20,252 nucleotides of DNA from a bacterium (GTDB lineage: Bacteria > ARS69), in contig JALGZO010000151.1 in NCBI GenBank assembly GCA_025774865.1, positions 1 through 20,252 of the forward strand, written 5' to 3'. Below the pieces are notes generated by a model. It was not told where the DNA came from. It did not search any database and was given only the letters and a program-made list of their open reading frames with translations. The stretch's first letter is position 1. The number at the start of each line of letters is the position of its first letter. The position numbers and the translations under genes were made by a program. This document shows, piece after piece, positions 1 through 7,991 of the stretch.

Positions 1-941
1 GGGAAGAAGTCGCGGTGGTTCTCGACGATCAGCGTGTTGCTGAACTTCACGCCGAAGCCGAGCCCGAGCGACGTTGCCGTTTCGCCGAGCCGCTCCACGA
101 ACCCTTCCATCTGCTCCCACTTCGTGTCGCGCTCGAACGCGCTGTCCGGGATGCGAAGCTCCTCGTACCCGAGCGTGTCGTTGAGAAGCCCGCGCGCGAC
201 CTGGGGGCCGAGCAGCATCGGGTTGAGCTTCACGACGCAGTGAAGCCCGTTCTCCTTCAGGAGGAAGTCGATGATGCGCTCGATCTCGTCCGGCGGGCAC
301 CCGTGGAAGGTGCTCAACGTCAGCGTCTTCGACAGATCCGTGTCGAAGTCGAGGTCGCGGAACTCGCGGTAGCCGTCGGGAATCTGGGCCCGCAGCCGCT
401 CGACAATCCCGTCCGCGCTTCGCATCCCGTGCACGAACGCCTGCACGCGCTCCGTGCGAATCCCCTCCAGGTCGTAGCCGACGCTCATGTCGTAGAGCAC
501 CGGCTCGAAGCCCGCCGCTTCCGGGAGCTTCCCGCTCGCCTGGAGGATCCGGACGAGCATCGCCCCCTTCACATACTCCTCGAGCGACTGCTCGAGCCTG
601 AGCTCTTGCGACCACTCGACGTTGTAGCCGACCGTCTGCATGTCGATGCACGGGCGCGGGATCTCGAGCTCGTCGAGGACCTGGACCGTCTTGAGCTCCA
701 GGATTCGCGAACCGCCGAGCCAGGCGAGCACGATGTTCTGCGCCATCTGGGACTGTGGCCCGGCGGCCGGGCCGAAGGGGCTCCCCGCCGACAGCCCGTG
801 AAACTGCACCGAGAAATCCAACTCCTCGGAGCCGAGGAAGAACTTGCGCTCCGGCAGGTCGAAGATCGCGCGCTTCTGGTCCAGCTCCCGAAACATCCGC
901 CGGACGAGGGTCGCCATCGGAGCGGGGCGCAGCTCGGCCAT
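1..941 (-). CDS. ygfK: YgfK-like putative oxidoreductase (selenate reductase YgfK family), N-terminal part, cut by window edge
   Basis: The 313 visible residues resemble the N-terminal half of E. coli YgfK, a flavin/iron-sulfur protein related to dihydropyrimidine dehydrogenase and glutamate synthase small subunit and linked to purine/selenium-dependent catabolism. Matching blocks in order: GPAAGP near residue 58, QMAQNIVLAWLGG near 65, LELKTVQVLD near 81, PCID near 97, MSVGYDLEGI near 152, TLSTFHGCPPDEIE near 208 and GFGVKFSNT near 295. This part corresponds to the dihydroorotate-dehydrogenase-like barrel; the FAD/NAD and 4Fe-4S portions would lie beyond position 1. The ATG at 941 is supported by a GGAAGGAG SD site a few bases upstream. 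The reading frame is intact throughout. The true substrate is unknown, as for most of the family. It is divergent from the uracil-DNA glycosylase gene. Confidence 0.88.
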   Translation of the reverse strand, partial: MAELRPAPMATLVRRMFRELDQKRAIFDLPERKFFLGSEELDFSVQFHGLSAGSPFGPAAGPQSQMAQNIVLAWLGGSRILELKTVQVLDELEIPRPCIDMQTVGYNVEWSQELRLEQSLEEYVKGAMLVRILQASGKLPEAAGFEPVLYDMSVGYDLEGIRTERVQAFVHGMRSADGIVERLRAQIPDGYREFRDLDFDTDLSKTLTLSTFHGCPPDEIERIIDFLLKENGLHCVVKLNPMLLGPQVARGLLNDTLGYEELRIPDSAFERDTKWEQMEGFVERLGETATSLGLGFGVKFSNTLIVENHRDFF

Positions 942-1044
942 TGGTCTCCTTCCTCGAAGCGGCCCGGGATTCTCTCAGAAATGCCCGGCAGCGGGAAGGC
1001 GCCCGGCTGCCGCCGGTATGGGGGGCGTCGGAAACCCGAGTTTC

Positions 1045-1086
1045 CGCCAACCCGAGTACGCCCGCAGCGGGCGTACCGCGGTTGAC
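1045..1086. repeat. 42-bp direct repeat, copy 1, containing a perfect 10-bp palindrome
   Basis: This copy matches the one at 1275-1316 at 36 of 42 positions by hand alignment. Both begin CGCCAACCCG and end GTTGAC. Inside this copy, 1056-1065 (GTACGCCCGC) and 1067-1076 (GCGGGCGTAC) form a perfect dyad around one A. It resembles a REP-type extragenic palindrome, but no family could be assigned. Confidence 0.7.
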
Positions 1087-1116
1087 ATGACCAGTCGGGT
1101 GACGCGCGCCCGAGTG

Positions 1117-1227
1117 TCCGGAAGAGAGGGTCGGGGTCTCTTGGCCGCATCAAGGGCCCGGGTTCCTCGAGGGGTGTGGCATGTTGGAGGGCCCAGCGGC
1201 CAAGAGACCCCGACCCTCTCCTCCGGA
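1117..1227. repeat. Long inverted repeat (25-bp perfect arms, 32 bp with one mismatch)
   Basis: Arms 1124-1148 and 1196-1220 are exact reverse complements over 25 bases. After one mismatch (1123/1221) the pairing continues six more bases to 1117/1227. The 47-base loop holds further self-complementary pieces (GGGCCC twice, CCTCGAGG). No ORF with coding character overlaps it. The element sits in the 421-base gap between the divergent ygfK-like and uracil-DNA glycosylase genes, between the two 42-bp direct repeats. It could be a BIME/MITE-like element or a structured RNA. Nothing else supported was seen in this gap apart from a weak promoter candidate at 1329. Confidence 0.85.
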
Positions 1228-1274
1228 TTCGTCCCCCGGTGATTCCCGGCCACGGGTAGTTGCTCCTGCCGCGG

Positions 1275-1316
1275 CGCCAACCCGCGTACGCCGGCTGCGG
1301 GCGTACTCCCGTTGAC
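1275..1316. repeat. 42-bp direct repeat, copy 2 (imperfect palindrome)
   Basis: Second copy of the unit at 1045-1086, in the same orientation and of identical length, with six substitutions. Its internal dyad (1286-1295 against 1297-1306) has one mismatch, whereas that of copy 1 is perfect. Confidence 0.7.
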
Positions 1317-1328
1317 GGTAAACGCGTT

Positions 1329-1357
1329 CTGACACCGTCCGCGCCCCGTGGCACACT
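1329..1357 (+). promoter_or_regulatory. Weak promoter candidate for the uracil-DNA glycosylase gene
   Basis: CTGACA (1329-1334) is one base off the -35 consensus, followed by a 17-base spacer and a poor -10, CACACT (1352-1357). Transcription would start about at the ATG (1364). That would be a leaderless mRNA and agrees with the absence of an SD site there. The poor -10 keeps this tentative. Confidence 0.25.
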
Positions 1358-1363
1358 CCGCGC

Positions 1364-2068
1364 ATGGCTCCCGCGACATCCGCCCGCCCGCTCGCCAATC
1401 GAATCGTTCGGTGCCGGAAGTGCCCGCGGCTGATCGACCACTGCCGCGACGTGGCGCGCGTGAAACGTCGCGCCTACCGAGACGAGACCTACTGGGGCAA
1501 GCCCGTAGCCACGTTCGGAGCGGCGAACCCGCGACTCTTCGTCCTGGGCCTCGCGCCGGGCGCGCACGGCGCAAACCGGACCGGGCGGGTCTTCACCGGA
1601 GACTCCAGCGGCGACTGGCTCTACCGCGCGCTCTTCGAGGCGGGCTTCGCGAACCAGCCCGAGTCGACCGCGGCCGACGACGGATTGAAACTGATCGACG
1701 CCGCCGTCGGCTGTGCCGTTCGCTGCGCTCCGCCCCAGAACAAGCCGGCGGCGAGCGAGCGCGACACGTGTCTCCCCTGGCTCGTGGAAGAGCTCCGTGG
1801 CTACCGGCGACTTGCCGTCGTCATCGCGCTCGGCCGCTTCGCGTTCGACGCGCTTGGCCGGGCATGGCCCGCGAGCGGCCGCACCCCCTGGGAAGACCCG
1901 CAGTTCGCGCACGGCCGTGAGAGCTCGGGCCCCGTCTCCCTGATCACGAGCTACCACCCGAGCCGGCAGAACACGCAGACCGGACGATTGACCCGCGAGA
2001 TGTTCGCGGCCCCGTTCGCGCGCGCGAGGAACATCGTGGATGCCGCGACCAGGAGCAGCAACCCATGA
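1364..2068 (+). CDS. Family 5 (UDGb-type) uracil-DNA glycosylase
   Basis: This 234-residue protein removes uracil (and in this family often hypoxanthine or xanthine) from DNA, starting base-excision repair. Visible signatures: the family 5 motif 1 region GLAPGAHGANRTGR at 62-75 followed by FTGDSSG, the CAPPQNKP segment at 121-128, and the motif 2 block SYHPSRQNTQTGRLT at 196-210. Four cysteines fit the 4Fe-4S cluster of the family: C17 and C20 (CRKC), then C121 and C136 (C117 also nearby). Family 5 enzymes lack the catalytic Asp/Asn of family 1, consistent with the Ala/Gly-rich motif 1. Length is normal. No SD precedes the ATG, so the mRNA may be leaderless. The stop overlaps the next ATG (ATGA, 2065-2068), implying translational coupling to the DoxX-like gene. 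Confidence 0.93.
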   Translation: MAPATSARPLANRIVRCRKCPRLIDHCRDVARVKRRAYRDETYWGKPVATFGAANPRLFVLGLAPGAHGANRTGRVFTGDSSGDWLYRALFEAGFANQPESTAADDGLKLIDAAVGCAVRCAPPQNKPAASERDTCLPWLVEELRGYRRLAVVIALGRFAFDALGRAWPASGRTPWEDPQFAHGRESSGPVSLITSYHPSRQNTQTGRLTREMFAAPFARARNIVDAATRSSNP

Positions 2069-2502
2069 ACTTCGACGGACTCAAGTGGACCGCGTTCTTC
2101 GCCCGGTGGGTGCTGGGCCTCGTCTTCCTGATGGCGGGCTGGTGGAAGGTGTTCGAGCTCGGCGCGGGTCAGCACGCGCGAGGCTTCTTCGTGGACGGTT
2201 TCGCGGACACGTGGATCCCGGCGTGGCTGCTCTGGGGGCTCGGCGTCGCGATCCCCCTCGTCGAGCTCGCAGCCGGCCTCTTTCTCTGCGTCGGCTTCCG
2301 TCGCCGCGAGGCGTTGATCGCGCTCGGCGGTGTCCTGGTCGTCGTGACCTACGGCCATCTACTTCAGGAGCCGCTCTACGCGATCACGAGCCACATCTTC
2401 CCGCGGCTCGTCCTGCTGCTGGTCGTGCTCGTGATTCCGGCGGATCGCGATCGACTGAGCCTCGATCAGTGGCTCGTATCCCGCCGACCCGGATCCGGCT
2501 GA
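2065..2502 (+). CDS. DoxX-family integral membrane protein
   Basis: A 145-residue inner-membrane protein with four predicted helices (about residues 9-29, 53-75, 83-100 and 108-124), the usual DoxX/DUF4870-like size and topology. The N-terminal RWVLGLVFLMAGWWKVFE block resembles the DoxX start (R.xLGxxFxxaGxxKl). Members are linked to quinone or thiosulfate oxidation or redox stress, but most, including this one, have no defined role. AGGAG lies about 12 bases upstream inside the glycosylase gene, and the ATG overlaps that gene's stop by four bases. Co-expression with a DNA-repair enzyme is the only contextual clue. The convergent neighbour ends 25 bases downstream. Confidence 0.8.
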   Translation: MNFDGLKWTAFFARWVLGLVFLMAGWWKVFELGAGQHARGFFVDGFADTWIPAWLLWGLGVAIPLVELAAGLFLCVGFRRREALIALGGVLVVVTYGHLLQEPLYAITSHIFPRLVLLLVVLVIPADRDRLSLDQWLVSRRPGSG

Positions 2503-2527
2503 CCGGGAACCGCGGCGTCAACTCGCG

Positions 2528-3592
2528 TCACTCGCGGCGTTCCGCGGCGGGAGCGCCGACGGCCATCGCGCCCATCCGCTCCAGCACCGCCCCCGCGACG
2601 AGCGGCCACGCGATCGTCGCGTCGGAGGGCACCTCCGCGAACCGGCCTCCCTCCTCCGGCGGCACGAACTTGCCCCACGACACGCCTTCGGAATACGTGC
2701 AGCCGGAAAGCCCGCCCCAGTGGACCGGTTCGGGGCAGATGCGGACGCCGTACCAGAAGCGGACGACGTCGACGCTCTCTCCCAGCCGCTTGCCCAGCAC
2801 CTCCCAGAACGGTCCGACCTGTTGCGCCCAGTTGCGGGGCACCCCGCCGCCGATCGTGAAGATCCCGAGCTTCTTCTTCGTCCGGCACAGATCCGCGTAG
2901 TGCGACAGATCGAGGAACGGATCGAAGGCGAGCCGGTCGCGTCCGTCGCGATCCCGCTTCCGGTTCGCGACCTCGAAGTCGAGACCGAGCTCCGAGTCCG
3001 TGAACGCCGGCACGTAGATCGGAATGCCCCGACGCCGCGCGACGGGAAGGATCCCGCGCGCGTGCCCGCGCTCGAGCAGCAGGTCGCCGATCAGCTCGTG
3101 GACGCGCCGGCTGCACATCGTCTCACCGTCGACCGGCGCCAGCGCCTCGCCGAGGATCTCCTCCACGTCGTCGAGGTTCGCTTCGAGCTCGAGCGTGTCG
3201 TAGACGCGGTTGTAGCCCTTCTCGTAGAGCTCGCGGTCGTCCATCGAGGGGTCGTACTTGAAGTGGGAGAGCCCGGCCGACTGCACGAATCCGTGCGCCA
3301 TGAGCGCGCCGGTCGACACGACGGCGTCGAGCATGCCCGCCTCCATCATGTCGCAGAGGAGATGCCCCATCATCGCGACGGTCATCGCCCCGGTGAACGT
3401 CCCGACGACGAGACAGTCGTCGTCCTCAGCCATCACCTGGAGCACCTCGGCCGCTTCGCCGACCTGGCGGCCGCCGAAGGCCGTGGACTTCATCTGGGCT
3501 ACGAGGTCGGAAACGCCCTTCACTTCCGCGATCTCAAGCGGACGAACCGGCTCGAGGCCGTCGGAAACGCCGTCGCGGTTCTCTCGCTTCAT
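2528..3592 (-). CDS. Deoxyhypusine-synthase-family protein (probable polyamine-modifying enzyme)
   Basis: A 354-residue member of the deoxyhypusine synthase family, which uses NAD to move the aminobutyl group of spermidine. Eukaryotes and archaea use it to modify eIF5A/aIF5A. Bacteria lack that target; bacterial homologues studied so far act on small polyamines (for example homospermidine synthesis). Seen here: GTFTGAMT near 64, STGALMAHG near 93, LGIFTIGGGVPRNW near 242 and SEGVSWGKF at 301-309. K308 aligns with the lysine that carries the aminobutyl intermediate in human DHS (SWGK). Length is near normal. GGGAG lies about ten bases before the ATG at 3592. No other polyamine gene is in the window, so the substrate is inferred only from the family. 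Confidence 0.88.
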   Translation of the reverse strand: MKRENRDGVSDGLEPVRPLEIAEVKGVSDLVAQMKSTAFGGRQVGEAAEVLQVMAEDDDCLVVGTFTGAMTVAMMGHLLCDMMEAGMLDAVVSTGALMAHGFVQSAGLSHFKYDPSMDDRELYEKGYNRVYDTLELEANLDDVEEILGEALAPVDGETMCSRRVHELIGDLLLERGHARGILPVARRRGIPIYVPAFTDSELGLDFEVANRKRDRDGRDRLAFDPFLDLSHYADLCRTKKKLGIFTIGGGVPRNWAQQVGPFWEVLGKRLGESVDVVRFWYGVRICPEPVHWGGLSGCTYSEGVSWGKFVPPEEGGRFAEVPSDATIAWPLVAGAVLERMGAMAVGAPAAERRE

Positions 3593-3616
3593 CTGGGGAC
3601 TCCCGCGTGAGGCAGG

Positions 3617-3625
3617 AAGCTAGCA
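3617..3625 (-). promoter_or_regulatory. Candidate extended -10 (TGC-TAGCTT) upstream of the deoxyhypusine-synthase-like gene
   Basis: Read on the minus strand this is TGCTAGCTT, with the TAGCTT hexamer at 3622-3617 and the TG extension at 3625-3624. It closely resembles the extended -10 in front of the aconitase gene (TGCTAGATT). The start site would fall near 3610, giving an 18-base leader with an SD. No good -35 box is visible. Confidence 0.35.
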
Positions 3626-3684
3626 CAGCGGGAGAGCGGGGGAAACGTGGAGCCGGGACAAGACGTCGCGGCTCGGGATACCTG

Positions 3685-4263
3685 CTACCGGTAGCGAGCC
3701 TTGGTTCGGCCCCAGCTGCGATCCCCCACCGAAGTCGGTTCCTCCACGAGAATCCGTCCCGCGAGAAACGGTCCGCGCGGACAGTCCGGCACGGTGAAGA
3801 GGAGATCGGGAAAGGGGCTGCCGGCGGGGGCCAGCTCGACTCCGTTCATCGGCTCGAAGCGCAGAGGAATCAGGGTCCCGGTCAGCCGGAACTCCGCCGC
3901 CGCGAAATCGTCGGCCACGGCCGCCCAGAGATAGAGCCAGCGGTCCACGGGGATCGGTCCCACGTTCGCGAGCGGATCCGTGGCGCTGGCGCTGATGGAC
4001 CACACGAAGTCGCTGCTGCAGAGCCGCCCCTTGTCGTTGAACGGGCACGGACCGGGTTCGCAGGGGCAGTCCATGCAGACATCCTCGGGGTCGTCCGAAT
4101 ACCCCAGCCAGCGGCCCGGCCAGAGCACCGGGAACGGCGAGCAATCCATGGTGCCCATGATCGAGTCGACGCTGTGGGGGGCGAGACAGAGCATCGTTCC
4201 GCTCCCAGCTCCGGGCAGAACGCACCCGCAGACGCTGAGGACGAGCAGGCTCTTCGAGAACAC
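3685..4263 (-). CDS. Secreted cysteine-containing hypothetical protein
   Basis: A 192-residue protein starting at GTG 4263 with a strong GGGAGG SD six bases upstream. The N-terminus (MFSKSLLVLSVCGCVLPGAG) is a Sec-type signal. Cysteines at 12 and 14 do not form a canonical lipobox, so secretion is more likely than lipidation. The mature part is rich in Cys, Pro and Trp, with a cluster CMDCPCEPGPCPFN near 63-76. The C-terminal half (LYLWAAVADDFAAAEFRL...) looks like a beta-rich extracellular domain, ending in a basic tail RSWGRTKARYR. I do not recognise a named family; short conserved tails with SWG/K/YR in secreted proteins can be sorting tags, but that is a guess. It has its own -10 box (TATAAT) and follows tkt by 50 bases. 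Confidence 0.65.
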   Translation of the reverse strand: MFSKSLLVLSVCGCVLPGAGSGTMLCLAPHSVDSIMGTMDCSPFPVLWPGRWLGYSDDPEDVCMDCPCEPGPCPFNDKGRLCSSDFVWSISASATDPLANVGPIPVDRWLYLWAAVADDFAAAEFRLTGTLIPLRFEPMNGVELAPAGSPFPDLLFTVPDCPRGPFLAGRILVEEPTSVGDRSWGRTKARYR

Positions 4264-4265
4264 GG

Positions 4266-4313
4266 CGCCTCCCGGCTCGTCTGGTTCCGATCGATCCGAT
4301 TATACGGGAGGCG
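4266..4313. repeat. 9-bp inverted repeat covering the SD site of the secreted-protein gene
   Basis: CGCCTCCCG (4266-4274) and CGGGAGGCG (4305-4313) are exact reverse complements with a 30-base loop. On the minus strand the second arm contains the GGGAGG SD of the gene starting at 4263. The first arm directly follows the tkt stop codon and lies upstream of the TATAAT box. Only a read-through transcript from tkt would carry both arms. Confidence 0.7.
4299..4304 (-). promoter_or_regulatory. Consensus -10 box TATAAT for the secreted-protein gene
   Basis: A perfect TATAAT on the minus strand, in a region otherwise very GC-rich, about 36 bases before the GTG start. The predicted leader is roughly 29 bases with a well-placed SD. 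No convincing -35 hexamer lies 16-18 bases upstream, so an activator or another recognition mode may be needed. Confidence 0.5.
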
Positions 4314-6347
4314 TCAGCCGAGAATCTCGCGCGCCTTCCGGGCGACCACGTCGGGATCGAGACCGAGCCGCTTCGCGACCTCCGCGCCGGGCGCCGACGC
4401 CCCGAACCGGTCCAGGCCGTGGAAGGCGTCCGATGCGCCCATCCACTTCGCCCAGGTGGCGCCCGTCCCGGCCTCGACGAACAGGCGCGGCACACCGGCC
4501 GGCAGGAGCGCTTCCCGCTCCTCGTCCGACGCCGCGGCGAACGTCTCCAGGCACGGAATCGACACCACCCGCGCTTCGATGCCGTCGCCCGCGAGTCGAT
4601 CCGCCGCGTCCACGCAGAGTGAAACCTCCGACCCCGACGCGACGAGAATCACCCGCGGCGGACCCGCCGCTTCCCGCACGACCCCGGCGCCCGCCACGGA
4701 CGGAGAGCCCTTCACCCTTTCCAGCACGGGCAGACCTTGCCGCGTGAGCACGATGGCGGTCGGCCCGTCCTCCCGCTCGAGCGCATGCCGCCATGCGTCC
4801 ACCGTTTCGCGCGCGTCAGCCGGGCGAACCACGTGCAGGTTCGGGATGACACGAAGCGCGTCGACGTGCTCGACGGGCTGATGCGTGGGACCGTCCTCCC
4901 CCACGTGCACACTGTCGTGTGTGAAGACGTGGATCGCGGGGATCTCCATGAGCGCCGCGAGCCGGATCGACGGACGCATGTAGTCGGAGAACACGAGGAA
5001 CGTGGACCCCATCGCGCGGACGCCGCCGTGGAGGACGAGCCCGTTCACGACGGCCCCCATCGCGTGCTCCCGGACCCCGTAGTAGACGTTACGGCCGCCA
5101 AAGGCCTCGGGGCCGATGGGCGACGAATCCTCGACCGCCGTCAGGTTCGACTCGAAGAGATCCGCCGAACCGCATACCAATTCGGGCACTTGCCGGGCGA
5201 CCTCCTGGAGGACGGCCTTCCCGGCCTTGCGGGTCGGAACGACATCGCCCGTTTCCCAGGTCGGCGGCTCGGTCAGGAAATCGACCGGCAAGAGCCCCGC
5301 CACCGCCCCCTCCCAGGCTGTCGCCTCCTCCAGATGGTGCTTCGCGTACTCGGAACGCCGAACGGTCCAGGCCGCCGTCTCCCGGGCCCGCTCCGAGCGC
5401 CACCCCGCGAACCACTCCCCGACCTCGGGCGGCACGTGGAAGGAGACGTCGGGGTCGAAGCCGAGCCGCTCCTTCACGAGGCGGACCTCGTCCTCTCCCA
5501 GGGCAGCACCGTGCGCCTTGTTCTTCCCCTCGAAGTTGGGGCTACCGTGCGCGATTCGCGTGCGGCCGACGATGAGGCTCGGCCGTTCGTCGTCGAGGCC
5601 CTCGCGAATCGCGGCGTCGATCGCGGCCCGGTCGTGGCCGTCGATCGGTCCGACGACGTGCCAGCCGTACGCGCGGAAGCGAGCGCCGACGTCCTCGGTG
5701 AACGTGAGCTCCGTGCCCCCGTCGATCGTGATGTCGTTGGAGTCGTACCAGGTGATGAGGTTCCCGAGCCGGAGGTGGCCCGCGAGCGACGCCGCCTCGC
5801 TCGCGACGCCTTCCATGAGATCCCCGTCACCCGCGAGGCAGAACGTGCGGTGGCCATCCGGGCCGTCGGGCTGGCCCGGGAAGCGGGCGGCCAGGAGACG
5901 CTCCGCGAGCGCCATCCCGACGGCGTTTCCGAACCCCTGCCCGAGCGGCCCCGTCGTCGTCTCCACCCCCGGCGTGAGCCCGTGCTCTGGATGCCCCGGC
6001 GTCTTCGAACCCCATTGCCGGAAGCGGCGGACCTCGTCGAGGGACAGATCGAACCCGGAGAGATGCAGCATCGAGTAGAGAAGCATCGAGCCGTGACCGG
6101 CGGAGAGGACGAAGCGATCTCGACCCGGCCACTCGGGCCAGGTCGGATCGACGCGAAGATGCCGCGTCCACAAAACGGTCGCGAGGTCGGCGGCACCCAT
6201 CGGCAGTCCCGGGTGTCCGGATTTGGCCCCCTGAACGGCATCGAGGGACAGCGTCCGGATCGTATCGACGATCTTCTGCTCGACACCCGCGGGCGGCGGA
6301 CCCAGGGGCGCTCGGCTCGTGGCCGCTTGCGGCTCGGCGGTTCGCAT
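4314..6347 (-). CDS. tkt: Transketolase
   Basis: Thiamine-diphosphate enzyme moving two-carbon ketol units in the pentose phosphate (or Calvin) pathway; cytoplasmic. The protein is about 677 residues. Residues counted from ATG 6347: SGHPG 43-47, [10 protein letters not shown] near 82, GPLGQG 133-138, the ThDP/Mg signature GDGDLMEG 173-180 with ND at 204-205, and later the pyrimidine domain with YGVREHAMG, whose Glu activates the cofactor, followed by the C-terminal domain. Length and domain order are normal. Two starts are possible. ATG 6377 has no SD; ATG 6347 has GGAG ten bases upstream and suits a possible -10 (TATCAT, 6386-6391), so I prefer 6347. It follows citF by about 40-70 bases on the same strand and could also be read from that operon. 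Confidence 0.93.
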   Translation of the reverse strand: MRTAEPQAATSRAPLGPPPAGVEQKIVDTIRTLSLDAVQGAKSGHPGLPMGAADLATVLWTRHLRVDPTWPEWPGRDRFVLSAGHGSMLLYSMLHLSGFDLSLDEVRRFRQWGSKTPGHPEHGLTPGVETTTGPLGQGFGNAVGMALAERLLAARFPGQPDGPDGHRTFCLAGDGDLMEGVASEAASLAGHLRLGNLITWYDSNDITIDGGTELTFTEDVGARFRAYGWHVVGPIDGHDRAAIDAAIREGLDDERPSLIVGRTRIAHGSPNFEGKNKAHGAALGEDEVRLVKERLGFDPDVSFHVPPEVGEWFAGWRSERARETAAWTVRRSEYAKHHLEEATAWEGAVAGLLPVDFLTEPPTWETGDVVPTRKAGKAVLQEVARQVPELVCGSADLFESNLTAVEDSSPIGPEAFGGRNVYYGVREHAMGAVVNGLVLHGGVRAMGSTFLVFSDYMRPSIRLAALMEIPAIHVFTHDSVHVGEDGPTHQPVEHVDALRVIPNLHVVRPADARETVDAWRHALEREDGPTAIVLTRQGLPVLERVKGSPSVAGAGVVREAAGPPRVILVASGSEVSLCVDAADRLAGDGIEARVVSIPCLETFAAASDEEREALLPAGVPRLFVEAGTGATWAKWMGASDAFHGLDRFGASAPGAEVAKRLGLDPDVVARKAREILG

Positions 6348-6419
6348 CGATCGAGTTCTCCGGCTGGGGTTGGACATCGCGGCGGATGATAGGAGAACGA
6401 GAGTCCCCCGGCTACCGGT

Positions 6420-7991
6420 CTAACGGACCCGCCGGACCGCGTCGATCACCGTCCCGTCCACCCACTTGATCGTCGCGACGAATTCCTCGCCGAGCTCGGG
6501 CGTCTCCGGCGGCCCCCCGCACAGGTGCTCGATCTCCGCCTTGATGTCCCGGATATCGCGGATCGGCAGACCGGTCCCCTTCACCGCTTCGATCAAATCC
6601 TCGCGCCGCGGGTTGATCGCGATCCCGCGCTCGGTGGCCACCACGTCGATCAGCTCGCCCGGCCCGGTCAGCGTGGTGACCTTCTCGACGACGACCGGAA
6701 TCCGATCGCGGAACGAAGGAATCGCGAGGATCACGCACTTCCCGAAGAGGCAGTTCTGCCAGCCGCCGATCCCGTGGAGGAGCTTGCCGTCCGAGTGCGT
6801 GACCACGTTCGCGTTGAAGTCGACGTCCACCTCGGTCGCTCCGAGGACGACGACGTCGATCATCGACGCGAAGTTCCCCTTGCCGTGGAAGTTGTAGCTC
6901 GTGAACGGGCTCGTATTCACGTGAGTGGGGTTCTCACGCATCGAGCGGACCCCTTCGAGATCGAACGTCTGCCCGTCGAGGAGCGCCGGCGTGAGCCCCT
7001 CCTCGAGCATCTCGACGAGGAACTTCGTACTGCCGCCGCGCACGAAGGACGCGCTCACCCCCGCTTCCTTCATCATGTCTTTCAGAAAGAGCGTGAACGC
7101 GAGCGCGATTCCGCCCGCGCCGGCCTGGAAGCTGAAGCCCTCGCGAAGAATCCCCGCGTCGCGGACGAAGCGCGCGGTGTTCTCGGCGATGAGGAGCCGG
7201 TCGGGACTCTTCGTCACCTGGGTCGTGCCCGAGACGATCTGCGCCGGATCGCCCACCCGCTCGACGACCACCACCTGATCCACGTGGTTACCCTGGATCT
7301 GCCAGGGCAGGCACGGGAACGGCACGAGGTTGTCGGTGACGACGATGACGTGCTCGGCGTACTGGCTGTCGGCGAGCGCGAACCCGAGCAGGCCGCAGGC
7401 GGACGGGCCGCGGTCTCCGGTGGCGTTGCCGAAGGCGTCGGCGGCGGGCGCGGCGATCACGGCGATGTCGATGACCAGCTCGCCGTCCTGGATCGCCTGG
7501 TACCGGCCGCCGTGCGAGCGGAGCACTCCCATGCCGCACATGCCGCCCTTCGACGTGAAGTCGCCGAGCGGGCCGTTCATCGATCCCTCGATGTGGTGAA
7601 TCACGCCGCTCTCGAGGTGCTGCACGAGCGGCGCGTGGCACGGGAACGACGCGCTCGGTGCCCACACGAGATTCTTCACGCCCATCTCGGCCGCGAGCTC
7701 GAAGATCTGGTTCGCGACGAGATCCCCGTTCCGGAAGTGGTGGTGCGTGGAGATCACCATGCCGTCGCGAAGCCCGGCTTTCTCCAGGGCCTCCCGCAAA
7801 CCGGCCGCTCGTTTGTCCCCGCTCTCCGGATAGTCCGCGGCGCTCGCTACCCGCGCCCCGTGCTTCCGACCCTGGGGCCGGTGAGCCCCGACGCCCCCGT
7901 ACGGGACGATCGCCCGATCGTTCACGAGCTCGGGGATCTCACGCCCGGCGGCATTGATGACGCTGGCGACCGCAGTCTTCGTCTCAGGCAT
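6420..7991 (-). CDS. citF: Citrate lyase alpha subunit (citrate CoA-transferase)
   Basis: This 523-residue protein is a full-length CitF. It exchanges the acetyl group on the lyase acyl carrier for citrate, forming citryl-ACP, which the beta subunit cleaves. Recognised blocks: GREIPELVNDRAIVPYGG near 16-33, the ISTHHHFRNGD segment near 80, GMGVLRSHGGR near 153, IVIAAPAADAFGNATG-like near 180, FSFQAGAGGIALAF near 285, HVNTSPFTSYNF near 360, DVVVLGATEVDVDFNANV near 379 and the C-terminal TERGIAINPRR. The ATG overlaps the end of the citDE gene by eight bases (ATGCCTGA), and GGAGAG precedes it, so the two are translationally coupled. No citX, citG or citC follows. Activity therefore depends on maturation genes elsewhere. 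Confidence 0.93.
   Translation of the reverse strand: MPETKTAVASVINAAGREIPELVNDRAIVPYGGVGAHRPQGRKHGARVASAADYPESGDKRAAGLREALEKAGLRDGMVISTHHHFRNGDLVANQIFELAAEMGVKNLVWAPSASFPCHAPLVQHLESGVIHHIEGSMNGPLGDFTSKGGMCGMGVLRSHGGRYQAIQDGELVIDIAVIAAPAADAFGNATGDRGPSACGLLGFALADSQYAEHVIVVTDNLVPFPCLPWQIQGNHVDQVVVVERVGDPAQIVSGTTQVTKSPDRLLIAENTARFVRDAGILREGFSFQAGAGGIALAFTLFLKDMMKEAGVSASFVRGGSTKFLVEMLEEGLTPALLDGQTFDLEGVRSMRENPTHVNTSPFTSYNFHGKGNFASMIDVVVLGATEVDVDFNANVVTHSDGKLLHGIGGWQNCLFGKCVILAIPSFRDRIPVVVEKVTTLTGPGELIDVVATERGIAINPRREDLIEAVKGTGLPIRDIRDIKAEIEHLCGGPPETPELGEEFVATIKWVDGTVIDAVRRVR

Noticed and set aside
1082-1087. TTGACA as a -35 box inside direct repeat copy 1
   Set aside because: No plausible -10 at 16-18 bases and no gene close downstream; it is part of the repeated unit.
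569-1957. Minus-strand reading frame spanning the ygfK start, the repeat element and the glycosylase gene
   Set aside because: Out of frame with the YgfK match and antisense to the glycosylase; it merely reads through the non-coding element.
3674-3685. 12-bp palindrome GCTACCGGTAGC at the end of the secreted-protein gene
   Set aside because: It overlaps the last codons and stop, has no loop, and looks coincidental.
4737-6389. Long plus-strand reading frame (550 codons) opposite tkt
   Set aside because: Arg/Pro-rich translation with no recognisable domain, fully antisense to a clear transketolase; a by-product of high GC.
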